From contig CAJUUM010000031.1 in the NCBI GenBank assembly GCA_910589415.1, positions 1,612,001 through 1,676,000 of the forward strand: a DNA stretch of 64,000 nucleotides, read 5' to 3'. Origin of the DNA: Malachius bipustulatus. Its lineage: Eukaryota > Arthropoda > Insecta > Coleoptera > Melyridae. The notes beneath the pieces are model-generated. The model saw nothing but the letters and a program-made list of their open reading frames with translations. It was not told the origin of the DNA and ran no database searches. How positions within the stretch are numbered: the first letter of the stretch is position 1; every line of letters begins with the position of its first letter. The position numbers and the translations under genes were made by a program. Of this stretch, positions 53,851 to 64,000 are shown one piece after another.

Positions 53851-54579
53851 CAGGGTGTTCTACAAGCTCTATGACAAACTTTGACAGATGGTAGGTTGCT
53901 TGATTTTAAACATATTTTTTTAATAAACATGGGTCCGATTCGTTTTTGTTTAGAAGTTACAAGCATTTAAAGAATCGTAATTTTTTCAGCAGACATTTCT
54001 TAGAACACGACCTTTAAGAGTTTATTGATGACGTGCAACTCAATATTATTCAAAATATGTGGTATCAGCATGACGGTGCACCACCACATAGAGGAAGACA
54101 AGTTGCTGCTTGGCTAAATGAACATTTCCCGAATAAATGGATAGGTCAAGGAGGTCCAATATCATGGCCACCTCGTTCTCCCGATCTGAATCCTCTGGAT
54201 TTTTATTTATGGGGACACATGAAGCAGCTGGTCTACCATGTTGAAATCGCTACCCATCAGCAGTTACTTGAAAGAATTCAAGATGCAGCTAACCAAATAA
54301 GAAATGATCCAAATCTCATTCTTCTGTGACCGAATCTTTAGTTCGTCGATGTGAGGCTTGCATTCAAGCTGAGGGTGGACATTTCGAACAATTTTTATAG
54401 TCTTAAGTTTTGTGATTATCATTTAATTTAAATTTTTATTGTTGATTGTTAATAAAGGTTAAATGCTTGTAACTTCTAAACAAAAACGAATCGGGCCCAT
54501 GTTTATTAAAAAAAATATGTTTAAAATCAAGCAACCTACCATCTGTCAAAGTTTGTCATAGAGCTTGTAGAACACCCTG
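53851..54579. mobile_element. Deleted mariner-like element, 729 bp
   Basis: CAGGGTGTTCTACAAGCTC at 53851 and the following ~120 bp are mirrored at the right end (to 54579), with TA at 53849-53850 and 54580-54581. The interior holds the C-terminal third of a DDE/D transposase. A half copy with the same terminus lies at 60705-60967. Confidence 0.88.
54033..54400 (+). pseudogene. Mariner/IS630-type transposase remnant (C-terminal part)
   Basis: The frame from 54033 carries WYQHDGAPPH (second catalytic Asp) and WPPRSPDLNPLDFYLWG (third catalytic residue region), both diagnostic of Tc1/mariner-type transposases. The N-terminal DNA-binding part and first catalytic Asp are deleted. After the stop near 54329, the normal C-terminus (TESLVRRCEACIQAEGG) continues in another frame to TAG near 54400, so there is at least one frameshift. 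Non-functional. Confidence 0.85.
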
Positions 54580-54786
54580 TATAGGCACACATCGGATGTT
54601 CATTTTAATTAGATAAAATATTGATCGGTTGCGTTTAGAAAAATATTTAATTTCAAACTTCCGTTATTTTCAAATGTAAAGAATTAGAATCTGCAATCAA
54701 AATTGGAGAAAGGACGATAAAGAGGTTTTTAATTTGTCAAAATTGGCTAGGTTACTTTTTAATCGTTTTTAACTTGTTTTATTATA

Positions 54787-57358
54787 CAGGTGTCCCGTAA
54801 GTAATGGTCCGTGGTGAAATGGGAGATTCTTGGTTTGAAAATATTACGATCTGACACTACTTGCTCTAACAAAATGTTGATAATAAAAAAGATACAGGGT
54901 GGCAAAGTTGAGATTTAAAAATTTGCTTTTCAAAATATTTTGAAAAATTGTAAAGGTACGAACCTGAAAACTTGGGGATAAATATTTTACGGTATGAGAA
55001 ATCATAATTTGATATCCGTTTGATGTATTTTATAGAGGGCGCCACTTAGGTCATGTTGACGACGTAAATGAACACATAACATTTTTATCATTCAGGCTAT
55101 CGCGCATTTTATTGTGAAATATTCAAACTACATCATTGTTGAGAAAAAAAGGTATACCGATTGTCAGTCTCAAAAGTTTCGAGATAATCACGTTTTAATT
55201 CAACCCACCCCAGATTTAAGCCACCCTTGGTGAAAATTTCAAAGTAATCTACAGTCTCTCTTATTAGGCATAAAAAAAATTGGTGGATGTGGTAAATTTC
55301 GTCATCTTATGTTGAACGGTTTCGGAGATAATAAATAAAAACCTTCGTCAGGGTCCCAACTTTAAGGGGCTATACCTATTATAACTCAGCGGGTAAGCAT
55401 TTTCGGACACATGTTCATATGAACTTTTTTTCTTAAAATGATATCAGGAATCACCCCCTGAATCTTTCGCAGTACTACTTATGTTACACCCTGTGTAATC
55501 GCGGAAGGCACTTTATCCGAAACTTTACCATTTTATATTAAAAGCCGCGATTGATTAGGGATACAATATTGTTTGAACTGAACAATTATTATGCAAAGGC
55601 AAGTGGCAACAGACACGCAAATGCAATAATAATATACAATGTGTCTCCACTGTAAAAAATTCGCGATGTCATCAATAATAAGCCAAGAAACAGCCTATGT
55701 AAAAAAATGTAACGTCAATTGAAAAGTAGATTAAATTTTAAAAAAATACATGATTTCGGATTATTTTCAAAACAAAATAATTTAAAGAAAAAGATATAAT
55801 TTAAGAATGTATGATTAAATATGGCAGATTTTTGATCAGGCAGTTTATGAGAAACTGATTTATTCATTATTATTACTACAATTAATATAACTTTGAGAGC
55901 ACAAAAATCTGCTAGCTTGATAATGTATTTTGTCGTAATCAGATATTCCTACTAACAGCCACTATTATAAAGGCTCATTAGGCTATAACGGGCAGATTTC
56001 TGTGCTCGTTTTTGAAGCTAATATCGATGTCAAATAACTTTTATTAACATTTTTGTAATTACTTTTATGGCAAGAATAGATAAATTTTAAAAAATTCCAC
56101 TTAGACTCGATACCTTCTTCAGAAATGACCCATGAAATCTGCCCGTTAACTTAATGAGCCTTTATAATACCCGCTGTTAGTGATTCTTACTTGTCTAGAA
56201 AACCTTCGATAAAAATTTTCTAAATTGTTAAAATCATAAGAGTGCTATTTTTCGAAAATTAAGCAAGATATCGATTTGATTTTTGTGCAATATGTTAATT
56301 ATATTAATAATAAGCAATAGGTCAATTGCTTACTTGGTAAATAATTTTTCAAAAAAATATTTTCAATTTTGTTGAAATATTCATACATTTTGACTTACTT
56401 AAACTTAATTTATTCAAAATGAAATATTTTTTTAATTTCAGCTTTCAAGATTGTAATGGAAATGGACCATGAAAATTGTTAATAATTAGTACACATTTCT
56501 GTACGTTGGTCGAAAAGTAATATTTTTTGACAAAATTGACTTTGTTCCAATGTACTTTTAAGACTTTTTATGAGAGCTGTTTTTTCCTGATTTGTTACTT
56601 GAATCTCCAAACACTATTGTTAATTAATTTTATTTGAACAGAAATACCCTAAAAAATGATGTTTTACAATCATCTTATAGCCACAATGAAAGTTAATAAT
56701 TTTTGCTTGAATTTACTTTTACCATTAATTTTATTTAATTATTTTCCTTTTTTTAATAATTTAAGTGCAAAAACAACAATTAGCGTGTTTTTGTTTAAAT
56801 AAAATTAATTAACAGTGGCTTTTGGAGCTTCAAGTAGCTAATCAGAAAAAAACAGCTCGCATAGAAAAGTTTCTCCTTAAAAGTACATTGCATCAAAAAA
56901 GTCAACTTTGTCACAAAATATTTTTTTTCAATCAATGTACAGATCTTGAAAGTTAGCAAACATTAAAAATATATATTTTCTTAAAGGTAACATTTCAAGT
57001 TTCAAAAACTGCATCAGTAAAGTTTCACTTTCACATTTTTAACTATACCTAACTTTTTCCACTCACCTTTTCAAATGTCATTTCAAGAGGGAACTGTGAA
57101 GTTTTCAGATTATTATTGAAGGAATTTAATTGCCTATTCTTTCGACAGACAATTTTAGATTTCTAAATTCTAAAATTGTTTTGTTCGTACGTTTACACTC
57201 TTTAAATTTATTCCGAAAAATAAATCTTAATAGTTAAATTTCTCATGCTGTATCTTTTTTATTATCGAAAACCTCTTAGAGCTAATTGTGTTCGATCTTA
57301 ATATTTTGAAACGAAGAATATCACTCTTCACCACGGACCATTACTCACTTTCATACTT
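54787..57358. mobile_element. Foldback pair with nested insertions
   Basis: Left end CAGGTGTCCCGTAAGTAATGG and ACCGTGG-like blocks mirror the right end (CACGGACCATTACTCAC near 57335). The interior includes MITE copy 3 and a further palindrome at 56500-56945 (TTTTAAG and AGCTGTTTTTT-C blocks mirrored). No gene. Confidence 0.6.
55952..56180. mobile_element. 222-bp MITE, copy 3 of 3
   Basis: The best-defined copy: starts CTAACAGC at 55952 and ends GCTGTTAG at 56180, with the same interior as the other two copies. Confidence 0.88.
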
Positions 57359-58041
57359 GGTACATAGCCAAAGACAAGTCAATAGTTTTTATCTGAATTT
57401 AAGTAGGTATACCTAGTTGTGTCATTTGGGAAGAGTTCTAAGGTAATATTATAATTATTATAATAATAGACAAAAATTTCTTACAACTGTATTCAGTAGG
57501 TACTATTCTCTAGTTTATTAATATACGAAATAGGTACTGATGCATAATTCCTGATGCTCTGATTGGAAGCAAAATTTTTTAAACAACTGCCATTAAAAGT
57601 CACATTTTTAACGTCAGCTGACAGTCTTAAAAGTGATTTTCTTAAAAGTGATCGAACAATATTTCTATTTACTTTTTCTTACATTTCTGTACCAACCATA
57701 GCGTCGGCAACGGTTGCTACGCATAATACACTTGTACTTATCTGAATATTTTAAAATGCAATTTGAAGTTGAGTGTCATTCTAAATTCATCGATTTTATT
57801 CTCAAAATAGAGCAGTTTTACAAAATTCATTGTATGATATTCGTCTTAAAAGTGATTTTATTTTGTTCGTGAAATTGTTCAATTCGCTCCGCTACGCTAC
57901 CTTTTCACTCACAACATAAAACTTCACTTTTAACACTAATATCATAAATAGATATTAACTACACAAATATGCCAATATTGTGTTTTTGTATCAAGTTCAA
58001 AAAATATGTGATAATACTTTAAAAGTATCTGCTTTGCTATA
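57359..58041. other. AT-rich sequence, no gene seen
   Basis: Nothing recognisable; several AAAAGTGAT-type short repeats near 57600-57860. Confidence 0.35.
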
Positions 58042-58905
58042 CAGGGTGGTCCAATTTAAAACGTCAGGACTTTACCAAACGATAGATAACGTTAAAAAAA
58101 TGCCAGTTTCTCTAATACACTTATAGCCGGAAAAGCTTCCTTTTCAAGATGCGATAAGGGCGTTGAAGTTTCGAGGAAAAAATAATGTTTTGTGAATATT
58201 GTCAAAACGGCTGCTTTAAAAAAAAATGAAATTTGGCACGCAGCATGATTCAAGTATCTTTCATGATTTACGGCTTATGGTGATAAATTGCGGAAACCAG
58301 CGGCGGAGATATGGGTGTGCCATCGCCCCTTAAAAAAAAATTGACGCCACTGACTCTATGGCAAATTTAATAATACTATTCAATGCCCCATGCCTTTTAG
58401 AACAAAAAAGTACTCTCTAATTTTTTTCACAAGTTTTCGAGATAATTCAGGTTTTTTTAAATGGCTCTGTACAACGAAAACGGCTCAAGATAGAGAAAAA
58501 CGGCTTACATGTCCCTATTTTACTTTTTCATGTACTATCCTATGATGTAGATGAAACGTTTTTACAGGGTGATAAAAAATTTGAAAAATTCTGAGATTTC
58601 TCCACGCGTCGCCTAATAAAAAAATCGAAGAAAGTACAAATGTTTCTATACCATAGGATAGTACATGGAAAGTTAAAATAGGGACATGTAAGCCGTTTTT
58701 CTCTATCTTGAGCCGTTTTCGTTGTACAGAGCCATTTAAAAAAACATAACTTTGATATGCCACTGTCATATAAGACACTCTGTATACTCCAAAATAATTT
58801 TAAATTATGGCCATTGTGATTCTGTACTTAAATTTTCAAAAAGTTTTTTGATAAAGTCCATCGTTTGGCCTACAGAGACCGCTTCGAATAAGCTGGGACA
58901 CCCTG
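58042..58905. mobile_element. Composite CAGGGTG-family element
   Basis: Starts CAGGGTGGTCCAATTT after TA and ends GGGACACCCTG before TA (58906-58907), but the two ends are not copies of each other; the right 350 bp match 34764-35157. Probably two related elements joined by nesting or recombination. Confidence 0.6.
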
Positions 58906-59293
58906 TATATTAATTTCTATTAATTGGTCTCTTGTCAGCGGCATTTTTCTATTTCTAACTTCACTATTTAAGAGAGGTCACACTAGTAACCAACCCGTTA
59001 TAATTTTTACTATTTAAATGTTTCTTATTTCCTTTGAAATTGATCAATTTTCAGGAGCGACAATTTAACAGTCTACACTCTGAGAGAGAACATTTTAAAA
59101 TTCAATTAATTAATTAATACATTATAATATCATAAGCAGCAAATAGATAAAAAATACCTTATAACTATTAAAAATAATAAAATAAAAGAAGAAAGAACTA
59201 CCTACAGATTTTAAATTGTATTTATGAAATAATAAAGAAATGTTTATTGAAAAATCTACTTCCTAGGTATATATTTTGCGGTCAAAAACTACA
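58906..59293. other. AT-rich flank of the P-element-like pseudogene
   Basis: No features recognised. Confidence 0.35.
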
Positions 59294-62200
59294 CTAATTA
59301 CTTTCTGTATTTTTTTCCTTATCTTTTCCTTTATCGATTCTCCATGCCTTTTTGTTGATTTTTTTCTTTTGACCGCTAAGTTTACAATTTAAGATCTTTA
59401 TTCTTATAAACATTCCTTGTTGATGTTGAATGAAACTTTGAATGACACATTCTGGTACACCAATATTCTTCCTAACAATTTTGCTCACCAAGGTTTTTGT
59501 GGTGTTCTTTTCTTTTTTGAAATGTGGTCCATTATAATACTCGAGGTAATATTTATCTAAAAGTTTTGCCTTTTCCAACCAATCTTGAGACGGTTCTGTG
59601 AGACCACCAAATGACAAACTTTGTAACCGAGAGGGTAAATAAGCCGTCGAATGCATTTTCGTTTCATAGGTATATTTTCCCATGTCAGGATATTTTTGTT
59701 TATATTTTCTAGCAATCCACCCTGCCAAATAAATTAACCCATCCTCTTCATTTTGACAAGCAGTTTCTCCTTCTCAGATGTCTTGGTTAGATGACAAACT
59801 AGAAGATAAGCTATCACTGCTTGAATATTCTGGAGCTACTACACAATTCATTGATTCAACTTCCACCAAAGAAAAATCGTTAACAGGGACTCTTGCACCA
59901 TTCAGTACTTTGACTAGTAAGTAAGTACTCATCGGGAGATAGATCTGTTGTATTCGTATTTTGTTGCACGAGTCCGGGATTCTGTCCAAGGATAATCATC
60001 CGTATTGTATAAATCGCATTTAAGGGAGATGAGTGGTCATGTAGGCCACCTCCAGTTCTGATTTGGCAAAAGAAATTTCCCAAATCAAACAGAGATTTTA
60101 ATGATTTAATGGATATTAACATTCCCTTTTGAAAAATCTGCAAAGTATTTTTTGTTCCACATCTCATTTTGAAAATCATATTATAGGTTTCGTTTAACAA
60201 TTCATCCTGTATCTCTTTGTCAAGATCGTATGGTTTTTTACTATTTACAGAAACATTCGTGGAGTACGAATTGAAAGGATCAAGTCTGCCGAATCGATAT
60301 CCAGTTTTTTTATTTTGAAAATAATTATAGTGTTTTAGAGCACAACTAGTACTGTGGGAGAGTAGAGTTGAGCAGCTTGAGCAACATTCTGTCGCTGAGT
60401 TTTCTCGCAGGTTACATGCCCAACTTTTAATTTGTGGCATACGGTCACTTCAGCGAGCTGCTAGTGGTATCAATTAATTCTTCTAACGGAGTTTTGTTAA
60501 CCATCACACCATTTTCCAGCAGAAATCCCATGTCAAGTAACCAATTCCTTGTCAATTTTAAAAGATGAGGTGCATCCGAAAAAATGATATGTTTTTCCCC
60601 GTTACAGGATGCGATATGTAAGTTCGTTCAATCGATATTGAAAGCTGTTTCCATAAGCCGATGTTTCCACCATCACAAATCGAAACACAAGCAACAACAC
60701 TATACAGGGTGTTCTACAAGCTCTATGACAAACTTTGACAGATGGTAGGTTGCTTGATTTTAAACATATTTTTTTTAATAAACATGGGTCCGATTCGTTT
60801 TTGTTTAGAAGTTACAAGCATTTAACCTTTATTAACAATCAACAATAAAAATTTAAATTAAATGATAATCACAAAACTTAAGATTATAAAAATTGTTCGA
60901 AATGTCCACCCTCAGCTTGAATGCAAGCCTCACATCGACGAACTAAAGATTCGGTCACTCGAAGAATGAGATAGTACGCCACTGATTTCTGATCAAATAG
61001 AAATCATTTTTGGAATCCCCATTCATTTCCAAGCAAATTTGATTACTTATTTTTTTTCAGCCCGATGCACGGTTTTTGCCTAAAAAAATAAAATCTGTTT
61101 CTCTAGATGGTCACAAGATTATCGTTAAAGTGACAATAAAAGAATATAAAAATATGCAGGTAAACTTCTGCAAGATGTGACTAGTGAAGATAAAACGAAA
61201 TGTGTTACATGAAAAAATGCCTCTTGATGAGTAATACCTGTCTATTAAATTTCATTAAAATATCCAGAGCGGTATTGCAGATATTATGAAAAGATTATTT
61301 ATTTTTAAAAATTTTACCACCCTGTATCTCAAAAGTTAAGACTTTTAGGAAATACGTTCTTATGAAGTTTTCTTCTTAAAATGGACCCAAAAATCACCTC
61401 CTTAAATATTGACATCCAATTACAAAACACCCTGTATATTATTACATCTTCAGATTATTTGAGAAAAGTAAAAAATAATGGTTTGTAAAGTTGAAGTTTA
61501 TAATGAGCAATTTATGAGTTATAAACAAATGAAAATCACGATTTTCCATTTTCAAAGCAGCTTCTATTGAAAACGGCTCCAGATATGGGAAAACGGCTTA
61601 CATGTCCCTATCTTAAATTTTCCTCCGATGTCCTATTGGATGGATGAAATTTCTATACAGAGTGGTAAAAAATTTGATTATTTTTATCACCCGGTATAAA
61701 AATTTCAGCTACATGATAGGATACCAAATGAAAAATTAAGATAGGAACATGTAAGCCGTTTTCCTCTATCTCGAACTGTTTTTAAGATAAGCTGCTTTGA
61801 AAATGTAAAATCGCGAATTTCATTTGTTTAATCTCATAAATCACTCGTTACAAACTTTAACTTTACAAACCATTCTTTTTTACTTTTCTCAAATGATCTG
61901 AAGTATAATAATATAGAGGATGTCCTGTTTAAAATAACAAAGTTGTATGGCGTACAGCGATATTGGGCCAGCGATCTGAAAATAATTTTACAAACTGCAC
62001 TTTACCCTCCCATTTACAACACTTTTTGGTTCATTTCGATATCTTAATTGGTGTAGGTGTAATCGAGCTTTCCATCTTAGGGGACTCACCCTGTATAGGT
62101 TGTTTCCATTGAGAAAATAATCCCCGAGCCATACAAACTTGCATCTGACTATGCGGGCCGACAACTTCATCAGCTAGCTTGTCATATTCTTATATAGAAC

Positions 62201-62875
62201 TTTGATTTCATCAAATTGCAAGACCACCACCTTCTGGAGATCTGATAACCTTTCACCTGCTACTTTCATAATACGTAGAACATCTCTAAGCAATCCTTGT
62301 CGAAGGCTTATTTTAGAAGTCCATCTCTGCAGTGATGACAATCCGGGAAGAGAATATTTTAAGGTTTTCTGTAAATACAGATAACATCTTTTACTGAAGT
62401 ATTGAAGCGTGAAAGCTAAAGAAATCATCTCCGAACTCCATATCACTTTTTTCTTCCTTTTCAATATCAAATCCAATTGATTTTTGCTAAACAAGTTTTC
62501 AAATAATATTCTTATTTTTTCTTCTGTTTGTGAAAGATCATCTGATTTTGCTTTTCCTAAACTTTTCACCAATAAAGCAACTGTTAATTTTTCTTTTTGC
62601 AACTCCTTGCTTAGCTGGGTATCTTCCATACATTTTTGATATTTTTTTAAAAGAGCATGATACTTACACTCTATCTCGTCTTCTTCAGTTTGTATCTCAA
62701 CGTTTCTATATTTCTCAACATCTTTGCACTGTTTTTTCATTTTTATCGACCAACTCCTTTAATATAATCTTATTTACCCTTTGCTCGGCTCTTTTTTCTC
62801 TGTTTGTTGGTGTATTTTCATCTGGGACTGAAGTATTAACATCGGAAGTCTTACTCAGGAAAAGCGAGGGAACGC
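59294..62875 (-). pseudogene. P-element/THAP9-like transposase pseudogene, broken and interrupted
   Basis: Read on the minus strand. An acceptor-like TTTTTAG at 62876-62880 precedes a GVPSLF start as seen after the THAP domain. Then come a coiled-coil region, FSKNQLDLIL, WSSEMISLAF, SLPGLSSLQRW and VLQFDEIKV (first catalytic Asp) up to about 62200; GPHSQMQ and GLFSQWKQP in another frame to 62096; an inserted block 60705-62093; then FSDAPHLLKLTRNWLLD (about 60530-60590), RTGGGLHDHSSPLNA (about 60030) and LAGWIARKY (about 59710), ending near 59294. I see at least four frame changes. The THAP DNA-binding exon is not visible. The motif order is that of P-element and THAP9 transposases; the copy cannot encode a functional enzyme. 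Confidence 0.85.
60705..62093. mobile_element. TA-flanked insertion inside the P-element-like pseudogene
   Basis: TA lies at 60703-60704 and 62094-62095. The left end is the mariner-like terminus CAGGGTGTTCTACAAGC with about 260 bp of that element; the right end is GGGGACTCACCCTG. In between, 61445-61930 matches the interior of the MITE at 3405-4260. It looks like successive insertions collapsed into one block. Confidence 0.65.
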
Positions 62876-62936
62876 CTAAAAATAAAATTATATTATCTGT
62901 GTAAAGAAAATAAGGACACTCATATACTCCTGTCAT

Positions 62937-63633
62937 CAGTTTTCTTTAGGTTGTTATTATTATATTGGATATTTACATTTTTCTTTAGGCCGCTATTTCA
63001 TAAGTGGAGTTTCTGATGTATAAACAGTTTGCAGTTTGCAGTTTGAGCAAAGCGGACTTTGCTCGAGATTTAAGTAGGTCAGGTAGGAAAATGCATGGAG
63101 TGAATAGTGCTGACGACCTGAGGAACAGTACAGTGCAGATCAGACTGTCGAAGTGCAATGATGTGAAAAATAAACTTTTTCTAGAGAAATAAGAAGACCT
63201 GAATTAAAGGCTTCAAATGTTGTTTCTTTTATTTTTTCAGGTGAATTAATCTTGTATTTACTGATAAGTAATTTAATTAATTATTAATTTAGTTTTCATT
63301 AAGTTTATTGTTATAGGGAATATTTTGTAAATAAACCTTTTATTTTTTCAGAGAAAAGCAATTACGCCTTTATTTCATTATTCCCAATAAGAGAGAGACA
63401 GAAGTAATAAAACTTATTACATCTGTATTATTTTTTATAATATTTAAATTTATATTAGGTATTTTAAATTATAATTAATAATTGTGCACGCCACTGATTC
63501 TCGATTAAGGTGTCTAACAATGGGAGTTCCTTGAGTCCCTTTCTCACAACAGCTCGCCAGTAGTTGCCACTCTATATTATACCTTCCAGGTATAGATATA
63601 ATAACGGGTACCTATTGTTATTGTATCACTATA
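62937..63633. other. AT-rich sequence, no gene supported
   Basis: A 62-codon plus-strand frame (63004-63192) has no recognised similarity; no THAP-domain exon found here. Confidence 0.35.
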
Positions 63634-64000
63634 CAGGGTCTTTCAGTATTAAGGTAGGTAAATGGCCATAATATGGCAAGATATTCTCTTGGTATTTTTC
63701 ATTTGGTAATTTCATCGAAATTATCTGCATTTGATTTTGGTTGAGTTACTGTAATGCCAGTGTTATTAGAACTCGTCGAAGCAAGCGGATGTTGGTGTCG
63801 GACATTTCAAATAGTGATGGGCATTTTAGTTCACTTTGATGAATAGTTCGCAGTGAACTAGTTCACCCAAGTGAATAGTTCTTTTTCATAGTTCATTATG
63901 AACTATAGTTCGTTTCTTAAGATATTATTCACCAGATACCATTCCAGATGACCGAAACCCGTAACATATTACAATAATGCAACAATAGCTGGCTCGGCTG
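63634..64000. repeat. Left end of a further CAGGG-type repeat, runs to window edge
   Basis: CAGGGTCTTTCAGTATTAAG follows TA at 63632-63633; no mirrored end is in the window. From about 63810, AGTGATGGGCA and repeated AGTTCAC/GTGAACT motifs suggest the end of another DNA transposon. Confidence 0.4.

Noticed and set aside
1..64000. Transfer RNA or ribosomal RNA genes
   Set aside because: No cloverleaf with conserved box A/B-like sequence or rRNA segment was recognised by eye; a covariance search was not possible here.

Overview
The window looks like AT-rich nuclear DNA of an insect, crowded with transposons. The basis is the mix of short GT-AG introns (53 and 58 nt with a CTAAT-type branch point), a gypsy-like retroelement, P-element-like and mariner-like remnants, many foldback MITEs with TA duplications, and a Polinton/Maverick whose proteins are of the insect type. 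I cannot fix the order (beetle, bug or other) from sequence alone.

Region by region. 1-1376 is the left-truncated gag-protease part of an LTR retroelement on the minus strand, with leader/LTR-like sequence behind it. 3405-4260 and 4614-4820 are foldback MITEs. 5020-21243 is a complete 16.2-kb Polinton with a 6-bp target duplication (GAGATC) and terminal inverted repeats of about 0.88 and 0.66 kb; it sits inside a ~1-kb foldback element (4840-22067). 22070-35940 is a nest of foldback elements without a convincing gene. 35943-46484 is a seven-exon minus-strand gene of the Crypton-like tyrosine-recombinase family, carrying two in-frame stop codons, with large introns filled by foldbacks. 46748-59290 is again MITEs, including a mariner-like remnant. 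59294-62875 is a decayed P-element/THAP9-like transposase split by a 1.4-kb insertion. The right end is unassigned.

The Polinton is the centre of interest. Its replication and integration genes (protein-primed DNA polymerase B, DDE integrase with chromodomain) flank a virion block: packaging ATPase, a DUF8207-type protein, an FGRY-repeat protein, a phospholipase-A2 protein, adenain-like cysteine protease, penton-type minor capsid protein, a 47-residue basic protein and double-jelly-roll major capsid protein. Most are intact. Three irregularities are visible: a frameshift at an A7 run in the FGRY-repeat protein, a protease with no AUG start, and an acidic helical ORF running out of frame into a RING finger. 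Between the left terminal repeat and the integrase lies an accessory block with no core function: an ALKBH2-type DNA/RNA dealkylase, a three-exon 82-codon gene that only shows after splicing, the helical/poly-Glu ORF and the RING protein. The terminal repeats are arrays built around the octamer ATGCAAAT.

Taken together this is a nearly intact integrated virus-like element that may carry its own nucleic-acid repair and ubiquitin-ligase functions. Everything outside it is mainly transposon-derived, except that the Crypton-like gene might be either a transposon or a host gene derived from one.
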